Shown: positions 34,720 through 42,970, counted from the first letter of the stretch. The stretch is 64,000 nucleotides of DNA from an uncultured Candidatus Melainabacteria bacterium (GCA_934700385.1 CAKUXO010000003.1:34968-98967), one strand, 5' to 3'. Made by a program: numbers and translations. The notes: a model not told the origin generated them from the sequence alone.

Positions 34720-36540
34720 ATGAAATTAAACGAAATTCAGACTAATAGCGCATTTGATTATAAATTCTTATTAAAAAGGATGTTTCCTTATATAAAACCA
34801 TTTCTTTTTAGAATATTTATTGCTTTCTTTTTAGCCGTACCTTTAGGCTTATTAGATGGCGCAACAGCATTTGTTTTAAAACCTTATATTGATGTTGTTG
34901 TTAATGGAAATGAACTTGTTTATTTTGGATATACCTTAACAAGAGATGTTTTAAGTATAATTATTCCCCCTGGGATTGTTTTATTTGCTGCTTTTCAAGG
35001 TGTTTTAAGATATTTAAACACATATTTATCTGATTGGATTAGTATTAAAATTGCAAACAGTGTAAAGGTTGATTTATTCAAAAAACTTGTTTTTCTTGAT
35101 TCAAAATTTTATGATGAAAACTCATCGGGTCTTGTTATTTCAAGATTTTTAGGTGACCCAGATGCAGCAAGTAGACAATTAATTAATAGTATTAAAACTT
35201 TAATAACATCCTTCACAAGTGCTCTTGGTTTGATTTTTGTTTTGCTTTATAACTCTTGGGAATTAGCGGTTGTTGGGGTATTTGTTTTAATTTGCGCATT
35301 TTTACCAATGACTTTCTTAAGAAAGAAAATTAAAGAAGTTTCAAACAAGGGTACTGTTGTTGGTGGAGATATCACAACTGCTTTTAATGAAACATATAAA
35401 GGAAATAAAGTTATTTCAGGGTATAATCTTCAAAATGAAGAATATACAAAAGTTAAAGATTTAATTCGTGAAACATTTAATCTTCAAATGTCTTTAACAA
35501 AAAGAACAGGCTGGCTTTCACCTATAATGTATATTATAGCCAGCTTAGGTATTGCTTTTGTAATGTTAGTTGGAAATAAATTAATTATTTCAGGACGACT
35601 TACAACAGGTAGCTTTGCTAGTTTCATTACTTCGTTACTACTTTTATATAAACCCGTTAAATCCTTAGGACAAGATTTAACCGGAATTCAAGGCATTTTT
35701 GTTGCAATAAGCAGGGTTTTTGAATTATTTGATTTTAATTCAAGAATTGAAGATAATGGCACAAAAGAACTTAACTATTCACCTGAAGAAATTGAATTTA
35801 AAAACGTTTCTTTTTCATACAACGAAGAAAAAGAAGTTTTGCACAATGTATCATTCAAAGCTAAAAAAGGCCAAACAATTGCAATTGTTGGTAATTCTGG
35901 CGGCGGTAAATCAACAATTGTTAACCTTTTACCAAGATTTTATGATGTTACAAAAGGTGAAATTCTATTCAATGATGTAAATATTAAAGATTTCACTCTA
36001 AAATCTCTTAGAGATTCAGTTTCTCAAGTTTTTCAAGATAACTTCTTATTCACAGGTACTATAAAAGAAAATATTTTAATCGGCAAAAAAGACGCAACTA
36101 AAGAAGAAATTGATAAAGTAATTAAAGCCTCTCATTTAGATGAATATGTTGCTTCTTTAGAAAATGGACTTGATAGCAGAGTGGGTGAAAATGGAACCTC
36201 TCTATCAGGTGGTCAGCGCCAAAGAATTGCAATTGCTCGAGCTATGATTAAAAACGCACCAATTGTAGTTTTAGATGAGGCAACTTCAGCTTTAGATAAT
36301 AAATCTGAAAAAATTGTTCAAAAAGCGCTAGATAATTTAATGCAAGATAAAACGGTTTTTGTAATTGCACATAGATTATCAACAATTTTTAATGCAGATA
36401 AAATTCTTGTAATGGAAAACGGAAAACTTGTTGAAGAAGGTACCCACGAAGAACTTTTAGCTATCCAAGATGGCCGTTATAAGAGCCTTTATAACATGCA
36501 ATTTAAAAATCAAGAAGAAATTTTAGAAAATTCAAAATAA
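34720..36540 (+). CDS. MsbA-like ABC exporter (fused membrane and ATPase domains)
   Basis: This 606-residue half-transporter has six membrane helices in residues 1-330, then the ATPase. The ATPase shows Walker A GNSGGGKST (about residue 391), the Q loop in VFQDNFLF, signature LSGGQRQRIAIARA, Walker B IVVLDEATSALD and switch AHRLST. Homodimeric exporters of this shape include the lipid A flippase MsbA and many multidrug pumps. A lipid A role fits the diderm envelope but is not proven. It is a single-gene unit followed by the tRNA-Val transcript. Confidence 0.88.
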   Translation: MKLNEIQTNSAFDYKFLLKRMFPYIKPFLFRIFIAFFLAVPLGLLDGATAFVLKPYIDVVVNGNELVYFGYTLTRDVLSIIIPPGIVLFAAFQGVLRYLNTYLSDWISIKIANSVKVDLFKKLVFLDSKFYDENSSGLVISRFLGDPDAASRQLINSIKTLITSFTSALGLIFVLLYNSWELAVVGVFVLICAFLPMTFLRKKIKEVSNKGTVVGGDITTAFNETYKGNKVISGYNLQNEEYTKVKDLIRETFNLQMSLTKRTGWLSPIMYIIASLGIAFVMLVGNKLIISGRLTTGSFASFITSLLLLYKPVKSLGQDLTGIQGIFVAISRVFELFDFNSRIEDNGTKELNYSPEEIEFKNVSFSYNEEKEVLHNVSFKAKKGQTIAIVGNSGGGKSTIVNLLPRFYDVTKGEILFNDVNIKDFTLKSLRDSVSQVFQDNFLFTGTIKENILIGKKDATKEEIDKVIKASHLDEYVASLENGLDSRVGENGTSLSGGQRQRIAIARAMIKNAPIVVLDEATSALDNKSEKIVQKALDNLMQDKTVFVIAHRLSTIFNADKILVMENGKLVEEGTHEELLAIQDGRYKSLYNMQFKNQEEILENSK

Positions 36541-36544
36541 ATGC

Positions 36545-36572
36545 TTGACAATTAAAATTGATGTAATATGAT
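36545..36572 (+). promoter_or_regulatory. Promoter of the tRNA-Val transcript
   Basis: A consensus TTGACA (36545-36550), a 16-base spacer and TATGAT (36567-36572) form the strongest -35 in the window. It begins just after the ABC exporter stop and should drive a roughly 280-base transcript ending at the terminator at 36831. Confidence 0.7.
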
Positions 36573-36638
36573 AATACTTGTCGAGAGGATAGCTCGAAAG
36601 AGTTAACTAAAGATAAACCGAGCGAAAGCAAGGTTTCT

Positions 36639-36664
36639 GTTTCCCAAGGGAAACAACAAAATAA
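36639..36664 (+). repeat. Hairpin repeat, copy 1
   Basis: A 16-base hairpin (GTTTCCC, AA, GGGAAAC) is followed by AACAAAATAA. Copy 2 at 36722 has GCTTCCC, AA, GGGAAGC and the same AACAAAATAA. The T-to-C change in one arm is matched by A-to-G in the other, so base pairing is kept. Confidence 0.75.
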
Positions 36665-36669
36665 AATTA

Positions 36670-36687
36670 GGGCGTTTAGCTCAGTTG
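36670..36687 (+). repeat. Partial copy of the tRNA-Val 5' end
   Basis: GGGCGTTTAGCTCAGTTG is identical to the first 18 bases of the tRNA-Val gene at 36753. After it the sequence departs, then resembles the tRNA again at GCGCTTCCC (36720-36728), where the anticodon arm should begin. It has no intact anticodon loop and no 3' acceptor strand, so it is a tRNA relic or mimic. Confidence 0.75.
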
Positions 36688-36721
36688 CCCGTTAGCGGTA
36701 GCTAACAAATACAGAGAATGC

Positions 36722-36747
36722 GCTTCCCAAGGGAAGCAACAAAATAA
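36722..36747 (+). repeat. Hairpin repeat, copy 2
   Basis: GCTTCCC-AA-GGGAAGC plus AACAAAATAA, the partner of the repeat at 36639. It ends five bases before the mature tRNA-Val and also resembles a collapsed version of that tRNA's anticodon arm (CTTCC/GGAAG). Confidence 0.75.
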
Positions 36748-36752
36748 GTTTC

Positions 36753-36828
36753 GGGCGTTTAGCTCAGTTGGTAGAGCGCTTCCCTTACAAGGAAGATGTC
36801 GGGAGTTCGAGCCTCTCAACGCCCACCA
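36753..36828 (+). tRNA. tRNA-Val (anticodon TAC)
   Basis: This is a complete 76-base cloverleaf. The acceptor GGGCGTT pairs with AACGCCC. The D arm is GCTC-AGTTGGTA-GAGC. The anticodon arm CTTCC-CTTACAA-GGAAG reads TAC. The T arm GGGAG-TTCGAGC-CTCTC has one G-T wobble. Discriminator A and the CCA end are encoded in the DNA. An intrinsic terminator follows two bases later. Confidence 0.97.
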
Positions 36829-36830
36829 TA

Positions 36831-36857
36831 AAACCACTCATAATTGGGTGGTTTTTT
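36831..36857 (+). terminator. Terminator of the tRNA-Val transcript
   Basis: AAACCACTCA pairs with TGGGTGGTTT (one wobble) around a TAAT loop, followed by a T-run. From here to the accC promoter (36858-36973) I see nothing beyond AT-rich spacer. Confidence 0.85.
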
Positions 36858-36973
36858 ATTTGTTATTTTTAATTTATCCCATGCGCTAAATTTTTTTAAA
36901 AAGCATGGAAAAAAGTTATTTTTCATCTCCTAAACCCCTCGAAACCCGTATGGTATAAACTTTTATAAAAATA

Positions 36974-37002
36974 TTGTCTTAAAATAATGAGCAAGGTATA
37001 AT
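36974..37002 (+). promoter_or_regulatory. Promoter of accC
   Basis: TTGTCT (36974-36979), 17 bases, TATAAT (36997-37002). The -10 contains the ATG at 37001, so that codon cannot be the translation start. The predicted transcript starts near 37009, 22 bases before the ATG at 37031. Confidence 0.65.
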
Positions 37003-37030
37003 GGATTTAAACAAACAAACAGGTATAATT

Positions 37031-38398
37031 ATGTTTAAAAAAGTATTAATTGCAAATAGAGGCGAAATTGCCATAAGAATAATTAGAGCATGTAGGGAAT
37101 TAGGAATTGCAACCGTTGCGGTTTATTCTCAAGCTGATAGCGAAAGTTTACACGTATCTTTAGCAGATGAAGCATATTGCATTGGACCTGCTCAAAGTGC
37201 TAAAAGCTATCTTCATATCCCAGCACTTATTTCAGTTGCCTTAACAGCAGGCGCTGACGCTATTCACCCTGGATATGGTTTCTTATCTGAAAGAGCAGAT
37301 TTTGTTGATATTTGTGAAGAACATCATATTAAATTTATTGGTCCAAGCGCTGACGCTATGTTAAAAATGGGCGATAAAGCAAACGCAAGAGCAACAATGG
37401 AAGCCTCTGGTGTACCGATTACCCCTGGGCTTGGAATTGTACACGATACTCAAACAATTCGTGAATTTGTTAAAAAAGTTGGTTTTCCAATCATCATCAA
37501 AGCTACAGCAGGTGGTGGCGGCAAAGGTATGAGAATTGTTAGAAGTGATGATGAACTTGATGACGCATTTAACCTATGTCGAAGTGAAGCACAAAGCGCT
37601 TTTGCAAACCCAGAAGTATATGTAGAAAAATTCATTGAAAATCCTCGCCATATTGAGGTTCAAATTTTAGCAGATAGTTATGGAAATGTTATTCATTTAG
37701 GTGAACGTGATTGTTCAATTCAAAGAAGAAACCAAAAACTTCTTGAAGAAGCGCCATCTTGCGCTATATCTGATGATATTCGTGAAAAAATGGGTACTGC
37801 TGCAATTAACGCTGCTAAATCAATTAATTATGAAGGCACAGGAACAATTGAATTCTTGCTTGATGAATCAAATCCTAAAGATAAAAAATTCTATTTTATG
37901 GAAATGAATACTCGTGTTCAAGTTGAACATTGTGTTACTGAAATGATTTCAAACATTGATATCGTTAAAGAACAAATAAGAGTTGCTCAAGGTGAAAAAC
38001 TTTCATATACTCAAAAAGACGTTAATTTAATGGGTCATGCTATTGAATGTCGTATTAATGCTGAAGATTATGAAAAATGTTTCATGCCTTGCCCAGGAAC
38101 AATTGAAGGTTATATTGCCCCCGGTGGTTTTGGAACAAGAATTGATTCACATGTTTACCCTGGGTATAAAATCCCTCCATATTACGATTCACTTGTTGGC
38201 AAAGTAATTTGTTGGGGCAGAGATAGAGATGAAGCTAGAAAAAGAATGTTAAGAGCATTGAATGATTATGTTATCACTGGTGTTAAAACAACAATCGGTT
38301 TTCATAAAAAAATCTTAAACAACTATAACTTCATTTCAGGTGATTTTAACACAAGTTTTATTGAAAAGAATTATCCTGAGGTACTTTCTAAAAAATAA
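37031..38398 (+). CDS. accC: Acetyl-CoA carboxylase, biotin carboxylase subunit
   Basis: AccC carboxylates the biotin on AccB using ATP and bicarbonate. At 455 residues it starts MFKKVLIANRGEIAIRI, the classic N-terminus. An in-frame ATG at 37001 is rejected because it lies in the promoter -10 box. ATP-grasp features include KATAGGGGKGMRIV, RHIEVQIL, HLGERDCSIQRRNQK and FMEMNTRVQVEH. The other subunits are accB at 60021 and accA-accD at 54033, so all four are in the window but in three places. Confidence 0.97.
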   Translation: MFKKVLIANRGEIAIRIIRACRELGIATVAVYSQADSESLHVSLADEAYCIGPAQSAKSYLHIPALISVALTAGADAIHPGYGFLSERADFVDICEEHHIKFIGPSADAMLKMGDKANARATMEASGVPITPGLGIVHDTQTIREFVKKVGFPIIIKATAGGGGKGMRIVRSDDELDDAFNLCRSEAQSAFANPEVYVEKFIENPRHIEVQILADSYGNVIHLGERDCSIQRRNQKLLEEAPSCAISDDIREKMGTAAINAAKSINYEGTGTIEFLLDESNPKDKKFYFMEMNTRVQVEHCVTEMISNIDIVKEQIRVAQGEKLSYTQKDVNLMGHAIECRINAEDYEKCFMPCPGTIEGYIAPGGFGTRIDSHVYPGYKIPPYYDSLVGKVICWGRDRDEARKRMLRALNDYVITGVKTTIGFHKKILNNYNFISGDFNTSFIEKNYPEVLSKK

Positions 38399-38409
38399 AG
38401 GGAATAAAA

Positions 38410-39561
38410 TTGGATTATACTTTAAAATTTGAGTCTGATTTAGAAAATTTTCTTAAAATAATAATAAAAAACGCCCACATGTCTAATGTACGGGTGTTTT
38501 TTGTAGGTGGCGTCGTAAGAGATACAATTTTAAAAAGAGATATAGAGGATTTTGACTTAATTTTAGAGGGAAATGCTGTTGAGTTTGCCAAAAAATTACC
38601 AAAAGAAATTGAAATAAAATCAATCCATGATGATTTTAAAACCGTAAAAGTTTTATATAAAAATAAAACAATCGATATCGCCTCAACTCGCCTAGAAGAA
38701 TATCCGTATTGCGGAAGTTTGCCTGTTGTTACAAAAATTGGGGTGGATATTAAAGAAGATTCAAACAGGCGTGATTTTACAATTAATTCAATGTATTTTG
38801 AACTTAATTTAAAAGATGATGAAATTACTTATACTTTACATGATTTTCATAATGGTTTAGAAGATATCGAAAAAAAGTGTTTGCAAGTTTTGCATGAAAA
38901 AAGTTATGCTGATGACCCAACGAGAATTTTAAGAGGGTTAAATTTTAAATATAGATTAGATTTTAATTTTACAACTGATGATAGATATTTAATTGAAAAT
39001 ACAATTGTAAATTCTGATTTTTCAAAAATGAGCCTAGATAGATTTAATTCTGTTTTATACAATATTTTAAAAACAAATAACGCAGATACCGTTTTTCTTG
39101 ATTTTATGAGAAATCATTATTACAGAATTGTTAATTCTAAAATCAGATATAAAATAAATTTTACATTATTAGATAAGCTATCTCGAATTTTACAAGATTT
39201 TAAACCAAGTAAACTAGAAAAAGCTGATTTTTATTATAAAATCATTCACAATGAAAAAGTTGAAAAACAAAAATTCAATTCAATTTTAGAAATTTATCAA
39301 TTTTTTAGTAAATATTCAATTTCTGATTTAGCTTATTATTATTACAAAACAAGCGATAACTCTGCAAAAAAATATTTAAAAATCAAAAACATAAAACTAT
39401 TAACAACAGGCAGAGATTTAATTAAAATTGGTTTTAATCAAGGTAAAACAATTGGCGAAGCTCTTGATTTTATTTTAGAAGAAAAAATTAAGAATAAAGA
39501 CAATTTTAAAACAAAAGAAGATGAAATTTCTTTTTTAGAAGCTAATTTCCCTAAAAAATAG
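38410..39561 (+). CDS. CCA-adding/poly(A) polymerase family nucleotidyltransferase
   Basis: This 383-residue class II enzyme acts on RNA 3' ends, adding CCA to tRNA or poly(A). The head domain shows FFVGGVVRDTIL, the metal-binding DFDLIL and the template-like SNRRDFTINSMYF. The neck shows DDPTRILRGLNFKYRL. The TTG start at 38410 has AAGGGA upstream, 11 bases after accC. The C-terminal half is diverged, so exact specificity is open. tRNA-Val in this window encodes CCA, so repair rather than synthesis would be its role there. Confidence 0.85.
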   Translation: MDYTLKFESDLENFLKIIIKNAHMSNVRVFFVGGVVRDTILKRDIEDFDLILEGNAVEFAKKLPKEIEIKSIHDDFKTVKVLYKNKTIDIASTRLEEYPYCGSLPVVTKIGVDIKEDSNRRDFTINSMYFELNLKDDEITYTLHDFHNGLEDIEKKCLQVLHEKSYADDPTRILRGLNFKYRLDFNFTTDDRYLIENTIVNSDFSKMSLDRFNSVLYNILKTNNADTVFLDFMRNHYYRIVNSKIRYKINFTLLDKLSRILQDFKPSKLEKADFYYKIIHNEKVEKQKFNSILEIYQFFSKYSISDLAYYYYKTSDNSAKKYLKIKNIKLLTTGRDLIKIGFNQGKTIGEALDFILEEKIKNKDNFKTKEDEISFLEANFPKK

Positions 39562-39775
39562 TTTTTTAACTTAAATTTTTATAATTTACAATTCTTAATA
39601 TTAATAAAACCTGAAAATATCAATTTTGTTGATTTTCTTTAAAAAAGTCATCTTAACAAAATTAATATTTCCCTTGTTTTGTTATAAAACTCCTTAAATG
39701 GTGAATTGTTTTTCTGTGACTATTTTATAAGCACAAGGATGTATTACAAAAAGACCAAATGAAGGGAGCTCATTT

Positions 39776-40891
39776 ATGTCAGTAGTTATCAACACTAACG
39801 TGGATTCATTGAAAATCCAACAAAGTTTAGCGTCTTCAACAAACAAACTTTCTCAATCAATGACTAGAATGTCAACTGGTTTAAAAGTTAATTCAGCAAA
39901 AGATGACGCAGCAGGTACAGTAATTTCTGCTCGTATGAATGTTCAATTAAACGGTAATGAAATCGCTCAAAAGAACGTTCAAAATGGTAACGCTATGTTA
40001 TCAACTGCTGAAGGCAACATCGACGTAGTTTTAGATAACGTTTCAAGAATTCGTGACTTAACACTTCAAGCAAAAAATGGTACATATTCTAATGAAGAAA
40101 TTACCGCTATGCAAGAAGAAGTTAGCCAACGTATCGCTGAAATTGACCGTGTATCTACATCTTCAAAATATTCTCAATTGAATTTGTTTGATGATGCAGG
40201 AATGCAAACTAACGGTGTAACTTTCCAAGTAGGCGCAAACTCAACATCTGATAACACAATTGCAGCTGATAAATCAATCTTTGCAAGTGTTAAATTTAAT
40301 GATGTTACAGGTCGTGATGGCTCAACTAAAAAACAAGCTGTTTTAGATACTGGTAATGTTGACGCAGCAGCCGGCGGCAAAAAATACACCCAAGTATCAG
40401 CTAAAGATGCGTTGAAAGATGATGGAACATTGAACACAGATTGTATTGTTGCTTTTAAAGCAGATGATACAGAAGGTGCTAACCCAATCTATTTAAAACA
40501 AGTTGAAACTGGTAATGCTGCAGCTGAATATGCTGACGCTACTAATCTTAAAAAAGGTAAGATTGATGATGTTGCAGGTGCAACAGGTTTAGACTTAACA
40601 ACTCTAGATTCAAAAGGCTTTACTCAAGCAATTGATGACCTTGACAGCGCAATTGATGACTTAACAGCAAGAAAATCATTAATTGGTTCTGCTCAAAACC
40701 GTCTAGATTCAGCATTAAATACTTTAACAACACAATTTGAAAACTTATCTAGTGCTAAATCAATCATCACAGATGCTGATATTGCCGCTGAAGCTTCAAC
40801 ATTCACTCAAAATCAAATACTTCAACAAGTATCAACTTCATTGTTAGCTCAAGCAAACCAAGCACCATCAATTGCTTTAAGCTTACTATAA
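39776..40891 (+). CDS. fliC: Flagellin
   Basis: This is the filament subunit (371 residues). The conserved D0/D1 N-terminus (VINTNVDSLKIQQSL, RMSTGLKVNSAKDDAAG) and C-terminus (NRLDSALNTLTTQFENLSSA, FTQNQILQQVSTSLLAQANQ) flank a short variable domain of about 150 residues. There is no signal peptide, as expected for type III export. AAGGGAG precedes the ATG. The 214-base upstream region is AT-rich; I could not find a convincing sigma-28 or sigma-54 promoter in it. The export gate genes lie 20 kb away. Confidence 0.96.
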   Translation: MSVVINTNVDSLKIQQSLASSTNKLSQSMTRMSTGLKVNSAKDDAAGTVISARMNVQLNGNEIAQKNVQNGNAMLSTAEGNIDVVLDNVSRIRDLTLQAKNGTYSNEEITAMQEEVSQRIAEIDRVSTSSKYSQLNLFDDAGMQTNGVTFQVGANSTSDNTIAADKSIFASVKFNDVTGRDGSTKKQAVLDTGNVDAAAGGKKYTQVSAKDALKDDGTLNTDCIVAFKADDTEGANPIYLKQVETGNAAAEYADATNLKKGKIDDVAGATGLDLTTLDSKGFTQAIDDLDSAIDDLTARKSLIGSAQNRLDSALNTLTTQFENLSSAKSIITDADIAAEASTFTQNQILQQVSTSLLAQANQAPSIALSLL

Positions 40892-40925
40892 GAAGAATAA
40901 AAGAAATAATTACTAGTGAAATCTT

Positions 40926-40952
40926 GCCCCCACAATTACTGGGGGCTTTTTA
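40926..40952 (+). terminator. Flagellin terminator, overlapping the rnhB 3' end
   Basis: GCCCCC (40926-40931) pairs with GGGGGC (40941-40946), followed by TTTTT. The right arm lies inside the last codons of the convergent rnhB gene. Confidence 0.88.
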
Positions 40953-41580
40953 TTATATTTTTTAAAAATGAAAGTCTGTGATGTGGGGTTGTGCCAAACT
41001 CCCCGATTGCCTCAATATGGGCTTTTGTTAAATAGCCTTTGTTGCTTTTCCAAGCGTAATGGGGGAATTTTTCATCTAATTCATCCATATAGTTATCTCT
41101 TGAAACTTTTGCTAAAATGCTCGCTGCAGCTATTGAGGCAGATTTTGAATCGCCTTTAATAACATATTTTTGTTCAAAAGGAAAATCTTTAATTAGCTTA
41201 TTTCCATCTACAAGGGTTAAAACTTCTATTTTATTAATTTGATGAATAACGTCTAAAACTGCCATTTTCATCGCCAAAAGTGAGGCTTGAAGAATGTTAA
41301 TTTTTTCAATTTCTTCAACTGAAACAGATTTAATTGAATAATAAGAATTTTGTTTAATTATTTCAAAAAGCTCTTGTCTTGTTTTGTGGTTAAGTTTTTT
41401 TGAGTCGTTCAATTTTTCAAAAAGAGAAGTATCGACTTTGTCAAAAAAACAAACTGCCGCAGCATAAACACTTCCAGCTGCCGGACCTCTGCCTGCTTCA
41501 TCTGTTCCAATAAGATAAAGAAGATGTTCTTCTTGCTTTGAAATAGTGTCAAAATCAAAAAGTGCTTGCGCTTTATTCAT
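40936..41580 (-). CDS. rnhB: Ribonuclease HII
   Basis: RNase HII removes ribonucleotides from DNA and RNA-DNA hybrids. The 214-residue form starts MNKAQALFDFD. Active-site segments are GTDEAGRGPAAGSVYA, LNDSKKLNHKTR and VDGNKLI, then IKGDSKSASIAAASILAKV. A TTG six codons upstream (41598) is possible, but neither start has a strong ribosome site. The ATG overlaps the rbgA stop by eight bases. The rplS-rbgA-rnhB order is also seen in Firmicutes. Confidence 0.95.
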   Translation of the reverse strand: MNKAQALFDFDTISKQEEHLLYLIGTDEAGRGPAAGSVYAAAVCFFDKVDTSLFEKLNDSKKLNHKTRQELFEIIKQNSYYSIKSVSVEEIEKINILQASLLAMKMAVLDVIHQINKIEVLTLVDGNKLIKDFPFEQKYVIKGDSKSASIAAASILAKVSRDNYMDELDEKFPHYAWKSNKGYLTKAHIEAIGEFGTTPHHRLSFLKNIIKSPQ

Positions 41581-42424
41581 AGTCTGTTGGTTTTTCAAGG
41601 GTGAATTTTCCTATTTTTCCATCTCTAAAAGAAGAAAGAATTATTTGAGAAGTTCTTTTGATGTCTGGGCTTTCGTTTTTAATTAGCCATCTTTTTTTAA
41701 GGGCGATGTTTTCAAGAGAAAATTCATCATCTTGCTCAAATTTAAAATATTCCCTCAACTCTTTATTATAATTTTTTTCTAAAATTTTTAAAAGTTCACG
41801 AGCAACGTATTCGCTATCATAAGCGTTTTCGCCAATTGAATTAACCATTGCAAGTTTAAGTGCTTGAAATTGATCATCTTGAACAGTTGGAATAATCCCA
41901 GGGGTATCAAGAAGTTCTAGACGGTCATTAATTCTAACCCATTGTTGTTGCCTTGTAACACCTGCTTTTGCGCCTGTTTTGGTTTTTGCTCTTTTAACAA
42001 GGCGATTAATTGTGCTTGATTTACCAACATTTGGCATGCCGATTACCATTGTTCTTGTCGGCCTTGGAAGAAGTCCTTTTTCAACCCTTTTTTGCATTAT
42101 TTCACTAGAAAGAGCGCAAACTTTATCTGTTATTTTTTTAACATCGTTTTTTGATAAAAGATTTGTTAAAAAGACCTCACAGCCTGTTTGTTGAGATAAA
42201 TATTTAGCCCAAAAAGTGTTTAAATTTGGGTCAGAAACATCTGTTTTATTCATTAAAATTAATCTTTTTTTATTGCCACAAAGTTCAGATGTTGTTTTAT
42301 ACCAGCTTGAATAGGGAATTCTTGCGTCAACAATTTCAATTATGACATCAACAAGGCTTAATTTTTCTTTTAATTGTCTTTGAGCTTTTGCAATATGCCC
42401 AGGGTACCAATGTATGTGCGCCAT
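41573..42424 (-). CDS. rbgA: Ribosome biogenesis GTPase RbgA (YlqF)
   Basis: This 283-residue circularly permuted GTPase is needed for late 50S assembly. The motif order is permuted as expected: G4 MNKTD first, then G1 GMPNVGKSS, then G3 LLDTPG. The N-terminus HIHWYPGHIAKAQ is the family signature, and a C-terminal helical RNA-binding domain follows. It lies between rplS and rnhB, whose products also act on ribosome assembly or RNA. Confidence 0.95.
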   Translation of the reverse strand: MAHIHWYPGHIAKAQRQLKEKLSLVDVIIEIVDARIPYSSWYKTTSELCGNKKRLILMNKTDVSDPNLNTFWAKYLSQQTGCEVFLTNLLSKNDVKKITDKVCALSSEIMQKRVEKGLLPRPTRTMVIGMPNVGKSSTINRLVKRAKTKTGAKAGVTRQQQWVRINDRLELLDTPGIIPTVQDDQFQALKLAMVNSIGENAYDSEYVARELLKILEKNYNKELREYFKFEQDDEFSLENIALKKRWLIKNESPDIKRTSQIILSSFRDGKIGKFTLEKPTDYE

Positions 42425-42444
42425 TTAACCTGCCTTAAAACAAT

Positions 42445-42482
42445 AATACCTTGAATAATCTTAAACGAAAATTCAAGGTATT
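42445..42482 (-). terminator. Perfect 12-bp hairpin between rplS and rbgA
   Basis: AATACCTTGAAT (42445-42456) is fully complementary to 42471-42482, with a 14-base loop. On the minus strand it is followed by TTGTTTT, only a weak T-run. It may be a partial terminator or RNA-stability element that keeps rbgA below rplS. Confidence 0.55.
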
Positions 42483-42504
42483 AAGTGTAAATCTTGAAAA
42501 AGAA

Positions 42505-42858
42505 TTATCTTTTTTCCATTTTTTCTCTAATACGAGTAGCTTTGCCTGAACGTTCTCTTAAGTAATAAAGTTTAGCACGTCTAACATCACCACGTCTTAA
42601 AACTTGGATTTTTTCAATTCTTGGTGAATAAATAGCAAATACACGTTCAACACCAATACCTTGGAAAACTTTTCTTACAGTGATTGTTTTGTTGATAGAG
42701 CTACCACGTTTTTTAATAACAGTTCCTTCAAAAGCCTGAGTTCTTTCTTTGTTTCCTTCGATAATTCTAACGAAAACTTTAACAGTATCACCAGGATTGA
42801 TTTCAGGCATTTCACGACCTGTATATTCTTTTTCTAATTCATCAATAATAGGATTCAT
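42505..42858 (-). CDS. rplS: 50S ribosomal protein L19
   Basis: L19 (117 residues) lies at the 30S-50S interface. Signatures are INPGDTVKVFVRI, RTQAFEGTVIKKRG and VRKVFQGIGVERVF, then SPRIEKIQVLRRGDVRRAK. AAGGGTAAG lies before the ATG. It leads the rplS-rbgA-rnhB group. Confidence 0.98.
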   Translation of the reverse strand: MNPIIDELEKEYTGREMPEINPGDTVKVFVRIIEGNKERTQAFEGTVIKKRGSSINKTITVRKVFQGIGVERVFAIYSPRIEKIQVLRRGDVRRAKLYYLRERSGKATRIREKMEKR

Positions 42859-42895
42859 TTTCTTACCCTTTTTGTTAGTTGTTCTAGCATATTCT

Positions 42896-42924
42896 ATATT
42901 ATATTAAACATAAATATTAAACAA
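42896..42924 (-). promoter_or_regulatory. Promoter of rplS
   Basis: On the minus strand: TTGTTT (42924-42919), 17 bases, TAATAT (42901-42896). The predicted leader is about 30 bases, ending in the ribosome site. Confidence 0.55.
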
Positions 42925-42970
42925 GCCTTAAACGTAAAATTTTGTAAATAAAATTTTTTTGTGTTTGATT

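Larger units (their letters stand above)
36575..36752 (+). other. Highly structured leader of the tRNA-Val transcript
   Basis: This non-coding stretch of about 180 bases precedes the tRNA. It holds five predicted hairpins: TCGAG/CTCGA near 36581; AAACC/GGTTT enclosing a GC-GAAA-GC tetraloop near 36615-36637; GTTTCCC-AA-GGGAAAC at 36639-36654; GTTAGC-GGTA-GCTAAC at 36691-36706; and GCTTCCC-AA-GGGAAGC at 36722-36737. An 18-base copy of the tRNA 5' end sits between the third and fourth. No open frame with a ribosome site is present. It could be degenerate tandem tRNA genes, a precursor processing leader or a small RNA. I do not recognise it as a known RNA family. Confidence 0.55.

Noticed and set aside
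36670..36740. A second functional tRNA gene
   Set aside because: Only the first 18 bases match; there is no anticodon loop, T arm or acceptor 3' strand.
36639..36747. Possible CRISPR array from the repeated hairpins
   Set aside because: There are only two copies, separated by tRNA-like sequence rather than a spacer of regular length, and no cas genes are present.
39562..39775. Sigma-28 or sigma-54 flagellar promoter before flagellin
   Set aside because: I searched the 214 bases by eye for TAAA-N15-GCCGATAA and for TGGCAC-N5-TTGC patterns and found no convincing match.
40174..40437. Open frame of 87 codons antisense to flagellin
   Set aside because: It mirrors the variable domain coding sequence, has no ribosome site and no recognisable product; it is a shadow of fliC.
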